From: Glandiceps talaboti
Taxonomy: Eukaryota; Hemichordata; Enteropneusta; Spengelidae
Assembly (NCBI RefSeq): GCF_964340395.1
Contig: NC_135563.1
Location: 21,100,151 to 21,164,150 of the forward strand
DNA: 64,000 nt
Direction: 5' to 3'
Of this stretch, positions 32,566 through 46,800 are shown piece by piece. Numbering within the stretch: the first letter of the stretch is position 1; every line of letters begins with the position of its first letter. The position numbers and the translations under genes were made by a program. Below the pieces are notes generated by a model. It had not been told where the DNA came from and did no database searches. It saw only the letters and a list, made by a program, of their open reading frames with translations.

Positions 32566-33876
32566 CATACACAAAAACATTCGCACGGCTGTCACCAACT
32601 CATCAAGCTGAATCTAGATTTTAGAAGATAATGTTTTTTATTGTTTATTTACTCGGCAAACGACCGCTCCTGAGGTTTAATTTGGTTCAAATTATGAGCA
32701 AAACACCCCCCCCTGCAGACCATCAAAACTTTCGTAGCCCCTTTGAACTCTCAGTTTTTTTCATGCCCCCCCCCCATTTCTCCCAACGTCCCTCCTGCTG
32801 TAAATTCTGACCCCAGCCTAATTGCTCTTTTTTTCGATATGCCGAAAAGCAGGGGCAAAAATAAGTTTGTGGATATAATTTGAATACCTGTCTTTGAAAT
32901 CAGACATTGACATGTTTTTGTTCCTGTAATATACTTTTTTTGCAAAAGTGTTAGTGTTATATTTAGTCGTCGCTTCACTAAAGTTAATATTGCTTTTCGA
33001 GCAAAATGATTATATACACTGTCATACTTGGAGCTTGATCACAGTCAATGGCATGGCGATGGCCTTGACGTATTTGTAACTTAAAATAAATCTTTTTGCT
33101 CCAGGTACCTTCATACTTTTCGTTGAACAAGCACTCAAAGTCCATTGAAAATGTCATATAATTTTGTAATAACAATCGAAAATACTAGGTAGATTATCAT
33201 AGATTTAAATAATAATAATAAAATTAAATCTTGATAATTTTTTTGTAAAATTTTCACGAGCTTTGCTCTCGCAAAAAGTACAGTTCCAGTAGTGTTTTAA
33301 CACACCGGACTTTGTGATCACAGCTCAATGTTCTCGCAATACACACCAACACTACGATATTATTTATATTAACATTTTAATATCATCCGATCGGTCTTTT
33401 ATACAAATGTTGGCCGAGACAATATGACATTACCGGAGAAAATATACAATTGTGGACAAGTTTTATGTCCGAAAACTTTGTCTGTCGATAAATTGCGAAA
33501 CTGAGTGTATAATTGGACATATAAACCTCTATGTAGCCATAAACCTGGCACCAGTCCCATGGGAGATTTTTGTGTGTCTTTAATCTACAAATGCTTTGAA
33601 TTTGTTGTTCATTTAAACTTTTTTGAAGAAAAATGTGGTCACCCCCCCCCCCCCACTCAAAGTTACTAGTAGCCTCCCAATGAGCCCAGTCTTCACACGA
33701 CTGTTAACAATCACCCACTGCACTGAGGTCGCTATTTCACACAAATGAACACAGTGTCAGTTGTGTTAAAAAATTTTCCAAATGAAGAGTGAAAACTCCC
33801 AAAGACTTGAGCAAGTAATCCATAGACTTCCATGTAACTGTAAATATTCACGGAAAATAATTGTAGCGTTATTTTT

Positions 33877-33908
33877 GTTCCGCGTATTACATCGATGATT
33901 CAGTAGAG
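33877..33908. repeat. Left copy of a distant inverted repeat
   Basis: TTCCGCGTATTACATCGATG and the following 10 bases occur as a perfect reverse complement at 36827-36857. Weaker similarity continues on the inner side (GTATAG..GCACTTTTAC). Confidence 0.75.
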
Positions 33909-35323
33909 ATGTATAGTAAGGCACTTTTACTCAAGCTCGAACAAGCAGACAGAAAGAAGACCTATCCCCCCCCCCCATGTCTTATCAGAATTTTTCTTTT
34001 ATATGGCCGACTTCTGCTTCAGAGAGAATGCATTTTCTTTCTGTCTGTCAGTTTTATAATCAACCGAAATCAGAAAGAACCAGAACAACCTGAATTCTAA
34101 CTGTGATTCGGTCCTTGCCTGATGTTTATATTTTTATTGCCACTCTTTACGAGAACGCTATGTAATCAAGACGAAAACGTAATCATATATACATTACATG
34201 CTGAAATATTAAACGTTTCAGTCATGTGTGAATGTGAAATCGGACAACTAGCCAATATCAGATTGAATTACTTGGAGCGGTATTCAAATGAATGAACTGG
34301 GCAGCCCACACATAAACTGCAGCGCAGACGAATGAATAATGCCAGTTTGGCCGTTGGGGTCGCTATACAGGTCGTTAACGTCAAGAAACCGTGCGGATTA
34401 GATAACAAAGGAGGCACACACTGCCTGTAGACTACCTGAGACAGTGATACGATAATTTTACTATGTTACGAACTTTCCCGCCTTCGTGTTTTGCTGTCGA
34501 CATAGTTTGATTAGGATGCATGTCTTTCAGTCCTTCTATAACATTTTCGTTGTAATCATTTGTATTGATAACTTAACATATAATTACTTCTAGCTCAGGA
34601 TCCTAGGAAGTATGCGCTTCTGGAACTTCGAAAAGTCGCCGTCCACTCGGCTCTCGATCTCCGAGAATATCAAGACATGGACGGAGACGTGTTAAAGTTC
34701 TAAAATTACCCCAAACTCGCTCAAATAATTTTTTCATCCACTTGTTGAAGTTGCGTTGCACATTCTAAACTCGAGTTCATTACAATTTTACAATCCACAA
34801 GTCAATAAAGTCATATACTACTCGTTATTTTTTCTCCTAAATTTGAAGACATTCTCTCAAAAATCTTACAAATACCATGCAAACGTACAATAACTTGTTA
34901 GGGAGCGGTGATTGATGTGAATAAGTACAGACCCAATTCCATTCAATTCAAGTCTATCCGGTCTCAGTAAAACTAATTGTACGGATTCTGGAGAGATAAA
35001 AAAATCCCTTATAGTTGCTAAGTTGGCAAACTTGAAATAGTCTTGAAGATCTGTTAATTATGCACTCATTATAGTCGAAAAAAATATTGTCATGGCCAAT
35101 TCTTCCTTGATGTCGTTTTGAATAAATTATCTTGATGAAACATACATAGCTCTTTAATACAGATTATTAGGGAACGAGCAGAATTTATGGTAGGGGGCTG
35201 CGGATAAAATTGGTGGTACCCCCAAAAAGTGGGGGTATGAACGGGCGTGGAAAAATTCTGTTCTAAAGCCTATATTTAATTATGAGGAGGGTGACTGCCT
35301 GAGAATGTATGTGTATGTCTTAA

Positions 35324-35446
<123 letters not shown>

Positions 35447-35897
35447 ATGTGTGTGTGTGTGTGTATGTGTGTGATATCCCTCTCGCCAATAATTCACAAG
35501 AGGGCGTTGTTTGGGATATATCACATTCATTCATTTGATGAGCTCTGCAGCTGATCTCATACACGCTCTGATATGATATCTGATCACTCGTGTCGTCGCG
35601 ACATAGCCCCATATACAGAGATAAAGAAAGTGTAAATTTACCCACATAATCTACCCAACGAGCTACGGTAAATAAATTTAAAAAGTCGACAATCATGGCT
35701 AAATTGCACATAAGACCAGATATAACTCAAACTTCCTTGGTCATGTAAAATATAGAAAATTCTATACCTGTCAGGAAACGTTCACCAAAATATGCATCAC
35801 AAAAGCCGGGGATTGTCAGGAAATGAATGCACGTACATCTCAGCATACCATCTCAGTACATGTGCACATAGACACATACAGACATACAAAGACACGA

Positions 35898-35932
<35 letters not shown>

Positions 35933-36010
35933 GGCGCACGGACAGAGACCGACCGACCGACAGACAGACAGACAGACAGACAGACACACACACACACACA
36001 CACACACACC
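35898..36010. repeat. (CAGA)n/(CA)n compound microsatellite
   Basis: CAGA blocks interrupted by GCGCACGGACAGAGACCGACCGACC, then a CA run. Confidence 0.96.
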
Positions 36011-36099
36011 TCTTGTTTAGTTTTTTAGTTTTTACCTTTTTAGGTCATCCATATCCTTTAGGGGATATTTCCACAAGTCTTAATTTTTTAAATGCACAT

Positions 36100-37507
36100 T
36101 TTAACAGTATTCACATATATACATATTTTTTTGTAGGCGGATATGGTGATACTATCGTAGAAATAGTTTTTTTTCCATCACAGTCCACAACACAACGACC
36201 CCACCCATTCAGCTGAGGATGATCCCCCTCAGTCACTTCTAATTTCAAAAATAGGGTGACAAACCACCCGCACCCAGGTCGAAGAAAATGGCCAATCCCT
36301 TATTGTTTTGTTCAACACAGGTACAGGAGCTCCTGGGATGTCGGACAAATTTGACAGTCTGTAATAAACTGTTATTATTAATAAACTAATCGGACCCAAT
36401 ACAGGAACAGAATTCACATCGGGTAACCGAGAATCAAAGTAAGGGCAATATCTTTTCCCACACGAAAACTACATGTATTGTGTGGGATTTCACTTGCTAA
36501 ATTATGTGGGTAAGCTTATAACCCCATCAATATCTTGGAAAATTTACATTCACAATATTTATCATTTTGCGTGTCTTTTTCCAGCCCTAGTGTAACTTAC
36601 GTGTATTGTCGGGGAAAGTAGCACTTTTGATTATAATTACTGGCATGATCTTGCTTATGCCCAAGCAAACCGCCACCCCACCCAGTAACTAACCATCTCA
36701 CCACCACTCCAGCGGTTATCGTTGATAAAGTGAGTTGCGGCTCTTACGTGACCAAGTTTGGATTTGGGGAATTTGGTACTGAGAACCCGGGCTCAGGGTA
36801 AAAGTGCTATACCGTTGCGTGAGTTCTACTGAATCATCGATGTAATACGCGGAAATGACGTAAAAGCCTCGGCGACCGGAAGCAGAGCATTTTCACATAA
36901 AAATACACCCTCAGCGCTGTCATTCATATGCTGAACGCCGCTAGTGTGAAGGTTCTAACTTTCTAGCATTTCTTGTTGAATTCATCGATACACTTACTTT
37001 TAAACTGAGTCGGGACACTTCATAACCGTTGGACAATCGTGGAACTCAGGATGGTGTGTAGCCCAACTCAATTTTGGAGGTAAAAGACGCTTTTTTGTGC
37101 CTTCTCTCTACGTGTCCTGTACGTGTGTGTACATACGTTATAATATTGTGTTCTACCAGGCCATGTCGCGTACTTGTTTTACTGCTAACGATGCCGGAGT
37201 TGTTCCCCTGAAATATCAAGTACAATAACTTCTGTTGTTTAAGAAGTATTTTATTAATTGTGTTATCAAAGATTTAGACAGTCGTAGAAATACAGTGTTA
37301 TCGTCGTTCGATCAAGAACCATTGATCGATTTTGTGGATCGACTACATCATATGGACTTTCTCTCACAAACTGCCCGGCCATCACACCCGCGTGCATTTT
37401 TGGAAAGGGATTCAACGCAGATATTGCTTGTATCTGTGGTATTCTGTTATTTTTGTACATTTTGAGTACGCTTGCTCAGTAAGTCTGAGAATATCGTTTG
37501 TTGAAAC
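36100..37507. other. Upstream region of the 37.5-kb gene
   Basis: No supported coding exon. TGACGTAA (36856-36863, CRE-like) and ACCGGAAGC (36875-36883, ETS-type) lie about 640 bp before the start codon and may mark a promoter. They abut the right copy of the distant inverted repeat (36827-36857). Confidence 0.35.
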
Positions 37508-37892
37508 ATGCCAGTAGCAACACAAGAAGCCCATGTAAACGTTCGGAGGTTACGACGACGAATCTTGCCAAAGCCGCTGCACACTGCTGGGGGTCGTGCA
37601 AACGGACATACGGCTTTTGACGAGGAAAATGCCAGAATAACGAGTGGCGACATTGGTGATTTCGCTGAATTGTCCATGAATTCTTCAGATAATATGAACC
37701 TTTCGCCAAACAGGGACCTTTACAACAACTCCATACCAAGGACTCCAACGCCAAGTGTAAATTTTCACAGGCGATCACCTCTGTCCCCCTCTTCGAATGT
37801 GTTTACTGAACTGCGAGTTAATTCGCCAAATTCGGGCCCCGGGCCTGGTGGTTACGACCTAAGGGATACTGCAAGAAGGAGATCATATCAAG
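37508..37892 (+). CDS. Unrecognised gene, coding exon 1
   Basis: Starts at the first Met of a frame that keeps a consistent Ser/Pro-rich composition for 128 codons. Ends in phase 1 before GTAAAAAC. Confidence 0.65.
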
Positions 37893-40800
37893 GTAAAAAC
37901 ATGTACAAATAAAATTCAAAGCTTCTCACAATATCATAAAATTCACCCAAACATATGTACTAGTGCGGGTATTCTAGTACTGGGAAAACAACCTGATAAT
38001 AAACTAACGTGGATAAAGGTTTACAATTCTAGGATTCTGTTTCCTCTCTTGCATCTCTTCATTAATAATACCACATTGATAATTTGGATGAAAGTTAAAA
38101 TATGTTTGTTTTCGAATCCGACAAAATTACAGAACTTTGAAACATAAAACACATTCAACACTACAGTGATAGGTAATTTCTTTCCCATTCAGTGTACAGT
38201 ATTACATGTAAAAGTTGGTGAATTTAGTGTACCAACTTTGTTGATATGAATGACAGTAGTACTTCTGAACTATATTAACAGTTAAATCATGTTCCTATGA
38301 TGTTGATAAGTCTAGAAAATAAGACTTTGGAATGATTGAATTATAAACAGAACTACCATGGATTGTATAACCATATCATTATCCACAGTCCCTCTATCAT
38401 ATGCTTGAGGGACTGTACATTATCATTCAAAGTGCTCTCTTACTCTGGCAGCTTCCCAGAAATAAGCTCCTCCCCTCAATAAAATTTATTCACCTTGTGT
38501 ATTGATTTATTGAAGGTAATATGTAAAGTTAATAATGTGAAATATCAGGTAATGACAAATTTTAAAGTGGAGGCAATTTTTCAGGGTAGAATCTCAGATA
38601 TTGTATAAAATCTACATTAGATGGCCAAAACAATATTCGAGAGGCGATTTTTTTTATCGTAAACAAGTATGAGAATATTGTAATGCTGGAAAAGTGCTAC
38701 GAACTAACCATTCTTGTACATTGACACCTAAACTTAAAATTTTGCAGAAAGATAAATTTCTGGCATAATATCATTTTGTTTATTTATAAACATTGTGTAT
38801 ATCATGCAAAGCATCATGGGAAGAAGTGAGAATTGATGGGTCAATAAACAACAGAAATGAGTGGTGGAACATTATTTCATTGTACTCACTTCTGAAACAA
38901 CTGTGACCATAAACTTTATTTTTAGATCTTTTTAGCAAAATGGAGCTGTTTTCTCAAAATTAATATCTCTTGGTCGCAAACATTTTAAGAGATATTTAAA
39001 CAAATATTTGAATATGCGTGTTCTTGCATGACCCCAATACAACTGAAATTATGTTAATATGTATTTTAAAAGTATTGAAATTAGAGAGGTAGTTTGTGAA
39101 TGCTATAGTAGTTAAGATTTTCAAACCCTCACCTCTGAACATATTATTTTCCTCTGTCCATGTCTGCATATGTCTCCCTGTATGAGAATCAAGATAGCAA
39201 TGCGCTAATTGGAAATTATAAATAACAGTCAAATTTTTTCTTCTTTTTTTTGGTCATATCATTAAATTTTTAACTTCTTAGGCTTTCAGTACTATAATAA
39301 GAAAAGGGTGGAGTAAATTGTCGGTCTTGATACAGTTATTTTATCACGTGTACGAGTATTTGTAGGCATCAGTGCTAAGTTCTTTACTGTTGATAATTAC
39401 AATGTTCACTAATTAACAGTTGGTATCATTAATCAGTTGACAAGGCAAAAGTTTAGGGCCACTGTGGCCTTGGACACTGACAACATTACTTCATTTTGGT
39501 ACAGCCTTTTCATAAGAGAAATGTAAACATCATTCAGTCCTTTAACAACTTTATGTCTCTTTATGCTTGACAGCTAAAAGCTGAGAACTAGAGCAGTTTG
39601 TAGTTTTTAAGTTGCTATGATCAACCAGGGAATAGTTGGGTTGTCAGTAATTCTATCCCCCTAGTTCATTTACATTTGTAAAGGACTCCCTACAAGGTCC
39701 CTTATCTTGGTGAAAAGAGGACAATAAGTGGTTAGACTTTGAAAGGGAATACTAACATGCCAACAGCCTATTGCTAGCATGCTATTGGTTGGAATGTAAA
39801 TTTAGTGTGGATTCAACTTGATGTGTGGGAAACACAGCTGGGTGGTGTTGTAGTGCATTCAGTATGGCGACATAGTCAAAGGTATTTGATAGCTCTCGTC
39901 AATTGGCCATTTCTTCTGTAGTGCTATTCACAGTGTTTATCGTCTACCACTGTACAGAACTATTCCTTGGGGATTTGAGTTGTTGCTTTCTTTCATTGTC
40001 ACAGTGCTGACATTTTTGCGTTAATGTTTGACAAGTAAAGCTAAATGGTGCATTTTTAAAAACAAAATCTATCTGAATCAGTCTCAGTAAATATATTCTT
40101 TGGCTGTCAATTATTTTGAATGATCAAAATACAATTTTCATTAAAAGAAGGCATTTACTTGTAGAATGATTATCAATACTGCAACAGTTAATGTAACTTA
40201 CAGTCAAATGTTATGCCAAATAACCTTATAATAAATAAATAAATTTTTGAAAATTTACCTGAAAGCACGAAGGAACTGATTTCTTTTGAAATACTGTATA
40301 AATTTACTTGTTTATCTACTTCTATAATTTTTACAAGATATTTTAGTCCAGCTATATTCTTTAAATCGGAGTGTTAGACCCAAAGAATAAACAGGGCAAA
40401 CTTTAAAAAGTAGGTATATTGACAGTGTTTGTTGGGTACAGTAGACAATTCTTGGTACCTGAAATATACTTTTACCAGATGGATACATCATAAAGATATT
40501 GTGCACTCAGTTTCTTAGCCAGCACTTTTGCTGTACTTGCTACACATGCGTGCATGAAAATAAGTTGACATTATCAACTGGTGTGGAGTTTGTGACTATT
40601 GTCTTAAAATTTCCATATGACTTGACTTTAGATTAGACCTTCTCTAGCGTGAGGTAAAATGTTATTGCGGGTACTAAGATTGTATTAGAGAGTGTGTAAT
40701 TATATGTAAAGTTTCAGCATTACCACTGGGACCAATATACATTGTATATGCAGGGCTTGAAATTGGCAGTAGTTAAGGGCATATAGACTACCAAACATTG

Positions 40801-43800
40801 TATCTTGACTACCAACTTTGTTATTTGGTAGTCTATTAGACTAATGGAAATCAATGGAGAATTGTAGCTGAAGCAGTTCACTTAGATGAATTTGGCTACC
40901 AAGCCCAAAAGTTATATTCAAGCCCTGATATGTTACGTAGCTGAACCTGTGTTTTATAAAGCAAACAAACTGAAGACAATAAATATCATTAGAGTACACT
41001 GTAATGTTGATGAAATGTTTGTTAGAGTTGGAGGCATACGCAATAGTTATCTAAAGCTGGGTCCAACACCTCTAAAGTTGTATTTGTTCTTGTTGAAAGT
41101 AGTGTAAACTTTTCATACCAATCAGTCAGGTGTCATCCAGACTAGCTGGTGTTATGAATTTAAAACATAATCTGGCTATGCGATACTCCACTTCTTAAGA
41201 CTCATTTTATAATTGAAACTTATGTCTTTAAGAAACATATCTGGGAGAGCTATATAAAAATTGGTCGGAATGAAAGAGTAATCTGTAATCTTAATTATGA
41301 TGTCATTGATATCATAAAACTAATGTAAGAATATGGTAATGAGTGAATGCCTTACCATAACTGCAGTTCTGTTTGTTTGAAAGGTCAGGGGTCATTGTTG
41401 GAGGTCATAGGTGACCAAAATTTATTCACACCATTTATTTTTTGGGGGGTAAGGGTAAGGGTAAGAATGAAGGAAAGATGAGTAACCAAGATAGAAAGTC
41501 TCACAAACAGCTGTGATGCCGATGGTATTATTTCAATAAAGATACTAATCCCCTCCAGAAATGAACAAAACAGTCATTGAATACTGCAGTAATCTGGGAA
41601 AGCTACAAATGATAGTCAGTTTGCTGGGTAACATATGTTGCACTATTATTTTAATGGTGTGAAGTCTAATGAAATACAAAACTCATCTAGGAACAAAAAG
41701 GCTGAAAACTGAAACTGAAATTTAAATATATTGGTGTTTTGGATAGAATTGACCAGTGAATTAAAACTTTCAAAGTGGGTTCCATCTTTGGCTGTGGGCC
41801 TAAAAAAATTATTTGGTTCTGGTTACTAGACCCCACCAAGTTTTTTACTGCCAACGCTAAACTTTGTTTTACGTGTTCAAGAAAAAAAATGACAAAGTCG
41901 CAAAAATTGTGTGAAGTCTCATGAGAAGTAGTGGATGCGAAAACTTAAAAAGACAATATAAAACTGTTGTTCCAATCTGTAATGGCTGTACATCTGATAG
42001 GAAGAAATAAATAACACAGAGACCATTTGGAAAATAATGGTAAACCTGAACTAGACACTCACACATGAAAAAAAAATATGATAAAATAAAATAAAAAATC
42101 TACCTGCCCCACCTATTCTAAAATTGAGCATAATCGGAATCACACAATTTTTTTTATTAGGCCTTAATGAATAGTTCCGCAATTAAAAATATATAACTTA
42201 AATTAAATTTAAATATAGTGTTGTTTTCGATAGAATTGGCCAGTGAATTCCAAGTTATTCAAGTGGAGTCCATGCTATAAACGATACCATATATAATTAA
42301 ATGTATTCCCCAATAGTTTTCTTTTTTCAGCCAAGGAAAATACAAGTGACATAAGAGGACTTTGACACTTCGAGTTGCTAGACGACTATAGACTAGTGAG
42401 AAAACCCTTAGGTCATGAGTATTTTCTGACAAATATTGAAGAATAACATAATTATACCAACGCCAGTAGTATAAACAAAAAATGGGGAAAGTAATGGCAA
42501 TTTTGAATGTTTTGACTCATATTTTGAACACTGCTGAACCAGTGACTTAGACATACATTGTCGTGATATAGATATGTGTTGTTGTGAAGTAGAAAGAGTT
42601 AAGTAAGTATATATGCCATATATTTTAGTTTTACTCGGCTTGTCCATTGTATAATAAACTATATATTTATATGAACATTATAAGATAAGATGTACTATTA
42701 GCGTTGAAGCTTTGAAGGTTTCCATGGACTAGTGGAAACCATATTGAGTACCACCAAAATATAAACACTGCAAACTTATTTTTCCTTCCATTGGTGATCC
42801 CTGAAGGCACTATTTTTTCTCATGGCCAGTGTACACTATTGACTTGCCCTACGGCTAGAGGATGGTATGTGGATGCCTAGCTGAAATTTTTAATAACTTT
42901 TGTACATGTACATGCGTCCCATTGTGGTGTCAACTTGCTGTGGGTTTGTATTTGTGGACAACAATAGTGTGACTTTTGTGTAATAATGTAGCAGTAATAT
43001 GTAGAATTGCTTGGTTTTTACTGAAAGAGGAGAAATAGTTTTAGTGGAAATGTTGAATAAGAGTGTGTCTGAATAGACAAGATACAACACCATAAATCAG
43101 ACTTAGAAGACAGTCATCAAGTTTGTAAAGATCCATGGAAAGTAAGTGAGGACAGTCTGTTATCAATGGAAGAATGCATGTCAGGGACTTGATATTTATA
43201 GATTTCAACATATTTGAAATGTTTGGAAACTTTAGTGTTAGGAATGAGAAGAAAGCAGCGTTGTCATGATATTGTTCTTAGAATTTAAAATACTCAAAAA
43301 TTTCTATCATTGAATGAAAAAAGTCTGATATTGGATATGAATTATGTAAATTCAGATAGATTTATGCTAACTGGACAATTATTTTGATAAATTTTGAGCT
43401 GACCTCGAGATATTTAATTTGAACATATTTTGGTTTTTCAGCATAAGGTACTGTGCGCAAGTTGACAACTCCTTTGAGATTAAGTACACCCTGTGTAAGA
43501 GTTTGTGATATGTGAGATAGCCAGGTCAATTCAAATAGGTCCCTACTGTAAGGAGCTTGGTGAATACAAAGGTACACATTGATTGTGAAGCACTTTTCCT
43601 ACAGCAGTCAGCGCATAAAACCGATTGTTGGGGGTAATGGCCAATGTGCTTATCTATTACTTGACATGCCAGCCATGACAAGTTTGTGCCGGGTCAAAGG
43701 TCATATAGATCATGTAGGGAGGCTAGTTTTTGGATAGTTAGTACTCTTGGTGAACAAAAGCTTAAGGGGAATGATAACATGGGAAAACTAGGGTCCGGTG

Positions 43801-46800
43801 TGATGAATATAAAAGTCTTGGCCCCCTCTACCACCTATTTTGTATCTGATTTGTTGCACTGTGGTGTAGTCATGGAAAGGCTAATTTTAATCTGCCGAGA
43901 AGCAGGCATGAAAAGATTAAAAAGCTGTCTGCTAGGATTGTATGACCTTCGTCTAAAGCTGAAGCTTGCATGCACAATATATTTCTGATACTGTACATAC
44001 TCAAGAGGTAATGACTTCTATGTGTAAGAGTTTGTAGATAGACGATGTGGTGTTTGGTGCTTAGATACATGTAGGAGGGTAAACATTTTTCCAAATGTAT
44101 ATTTTATAAGTATGGTTGTGGGATGAAATTTGATATTGACTACGATGCCTACGATTAGTTGAACATTTAATGAACATAAAGTAAAGTACCTTTCAAATCT
44201 GATCCCGTTACAGTAGGATTTAAACTCTAAGTTATGTCTTTTCTGGTTTAATTTCGATTTTGGGTCAAAAAATTCCAGTTAATATTTTATGTCAGAAGTT
44301 AAGTCAGAACCCATATTTGTATATTTCTAGTTCCCATATCTCAACAGAAATGTTCCAATAAATATTACATAGCCACCTAAAACTTTCCTTAGGCCGTTAC
44401 CCTAGACAAGTAAAGTGACCATTTATAAGTATATGCAAATAAAGTTCGACACCCCTATAGGGGTGTATCCAGTGTTGTACATTGAATATACACATAGGGG
44501 TAGAGCCAGGTGTTGTACATAGACATTGAATATACACATAGAGATATACCCAAGTGCAGTGCATAGACAGTTTATACACACATAGGGATATACCCAAGTG
44601 TTGTGCATAGACATTGAATATACACATAGGGATATACCCAAGTGTTGTGCTAAGACATTGAATATACACATAGGGATATACCCAGTGTTGTACATTGAAT
44701 ATACACATAGGGGTAGAGCCAGGTGTTGTACATAGACATTGAATATACACATAGAGATATACCCAAGTGCAGTGCATAGACAGTTTATACACACATAGGG
44801 ATATACCCAAGTGTTGTACATAGACATTTTATACACACATAGGGATATACCCAAGTGTTGTACATAGATTGAATACACACATAGGGATATACCCAAGTGT
44901 TGTACATAGATTGAATACACACATAGGGATATACCCGTGTTGCACATAGACATTGAATATACACACATAGGTATAAACCCAAGTGTTGTACATAGACATT
45001 GAATACACACATAGGGATATACCCAAGTGTTGTGCATTGACATTGAATACACACATAGGGATATACCCAAGTGTTGTACATAGATTGAATATACACATAG
45101 GGATATACCCAAGTGTTGTGCATTGACATTGAATACACACATATGGATATACCCAAGTGTTGTACATAGATTGAATATACACATAGGGATATACCCAAGT
45201 GTTGTGCATAGACATTTTATACACACATAGGGATATACCCAAGTGTTGTACATAGACATTGAATACACACATAGGGATATACCCAAGTGTTGTACATAGA
45301 CATTTTATACACACATAGGGATATACCCAAGTGTTGTGCATAGATTGAATACACACATAGGGATATACCCAAGTGTTGTGCATAGACATTGAATACACAC
45401 ATAGGGATATACCCAAGTGTTGTACATAGACATTTTATACACACATAGGGATATACCCAAGTGTTATACATAGACTGTATTAGATGTATAATTAGTTTTC
45501 CATGGACTAGTGCATACCATATTATATATATATATACCAAGTACCACTGAATCTGAACATTGTGAATGCCTTGAATCTTCCATGAATGATACACCTTCAA
45601 GGCACTATCTTTGCACATATTCAGTGTGTATACTATTTACTTTAAAAATAATCACATTGAGGTATATCCAGGTGTGTCATATATAGAACAGGACAGCATG
45701 GATTGCTGGCATGAAGCCTGCAGGCAGCTGTCTTGTGACAATTTTATGGATATGCCAACCTAACATGTTATTTTGAAATATGCCTATTATCAAAAAGTGT
45801 ACTTTCCTAAGTTCACACCAACTATAACAGTTGTTAGACCCTGTTCCTTTTAGAGTTGTGTGTCATCATTTGGGAACACTCATGTTTTTATAAAGTCAAA
45901 AAACTTGTCAATATGGTATTATAACTATCTTAACCTATAGGTCTGTCTTACAATTGCAAATTTGATTTGATTAGTAGTAGAGCTTAGATAACTTATTAGT
46001 TTATTTACTTATGTTAGAAAGATGAAAATGTATATTGAGAGGAATAGCATTTGTTTAAATGTTAAAATATTTAATGCATGTTTATTTTCTTAGCAGCTTT
46101 AGCTATTCATTAAAAATATTCAAAAGTGTTGTACCATGCAAGATATTAAACACATAAGCATTTGCAGTACAAAACCAGTTAAAGTGGTACTGTAAGTTAA
46201 AAGGGCCACATTTATTAAATTACTCAGAAAATGAAGTTATGAAATAGTTGTAGTGCTTTTTTCAGAATAGTAAGTAGATAAAGAATACCTGAAGTTACCA
46301 GGTATTGTACCAAGGTTAAATATATTGCAATTAGTAAGAGTTTATTAGATTATCCCCCCCCCCCCCCCCCCCTTTCCTGATTCTGGGATTCTCAAGCCTT
46401 AGTAAACACACATCTCTCAAAGGATTGTGGGAAATGAAATCAGGCTACAACTTACAAGGGATGGTAGGGTTTTATTGTAGCTTCCATCTGCCCTTTATAT
46501 TTAATTATTAGTTGACTTAAAGTACGAGATCTGAGACCACCATGCACAAAGCTTACTATGCTGACAGCACAAACACAACCAACAAGTATAGAAAATAGAC
46601 CGCATTTAGAAACAATATGCCACTTGTGAGCGCTGCAGCAGCCACACGTTGTGTTGCCCAGAGATTAAACCCTTTGTTGTCTCCTCATCATTAAACATGC
46701 TCCTTAGCTAGAGGGAGGAAGTTGGAGGCAAAGACTGCAACAAGGGGTATAATTAAACAGTGCAAGTACACACACTGTCACGATAACAGACCTCCATAGA

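Larger units (their letters stand above)
31050..33870. other. Intergenic, repeat-rich
   Basis: No supported gene. Contains CA and AG microsatellites, G/C homopolymers (about 31997, 32120, 32765, 33644) and two local duplications: TTTTCGTAGCCCC-type blocks near 32065 and 32725, and AACGAC.GCTC.TGAGGTTT blocks near 32436 and 32660. Confidence 0.5.

Noticed and set aside
43686-43988. 100-codon plus-strand frame in the long intron
   Set aside because: No domain, no splice signals and composition like surrounding non-coding DNA.
44397-45618. Overlapping minus-strand frames up to 287 codons
   Set aside because: They are translations of the 44-bp minisatellite, with no start context, domain or splice evidence.
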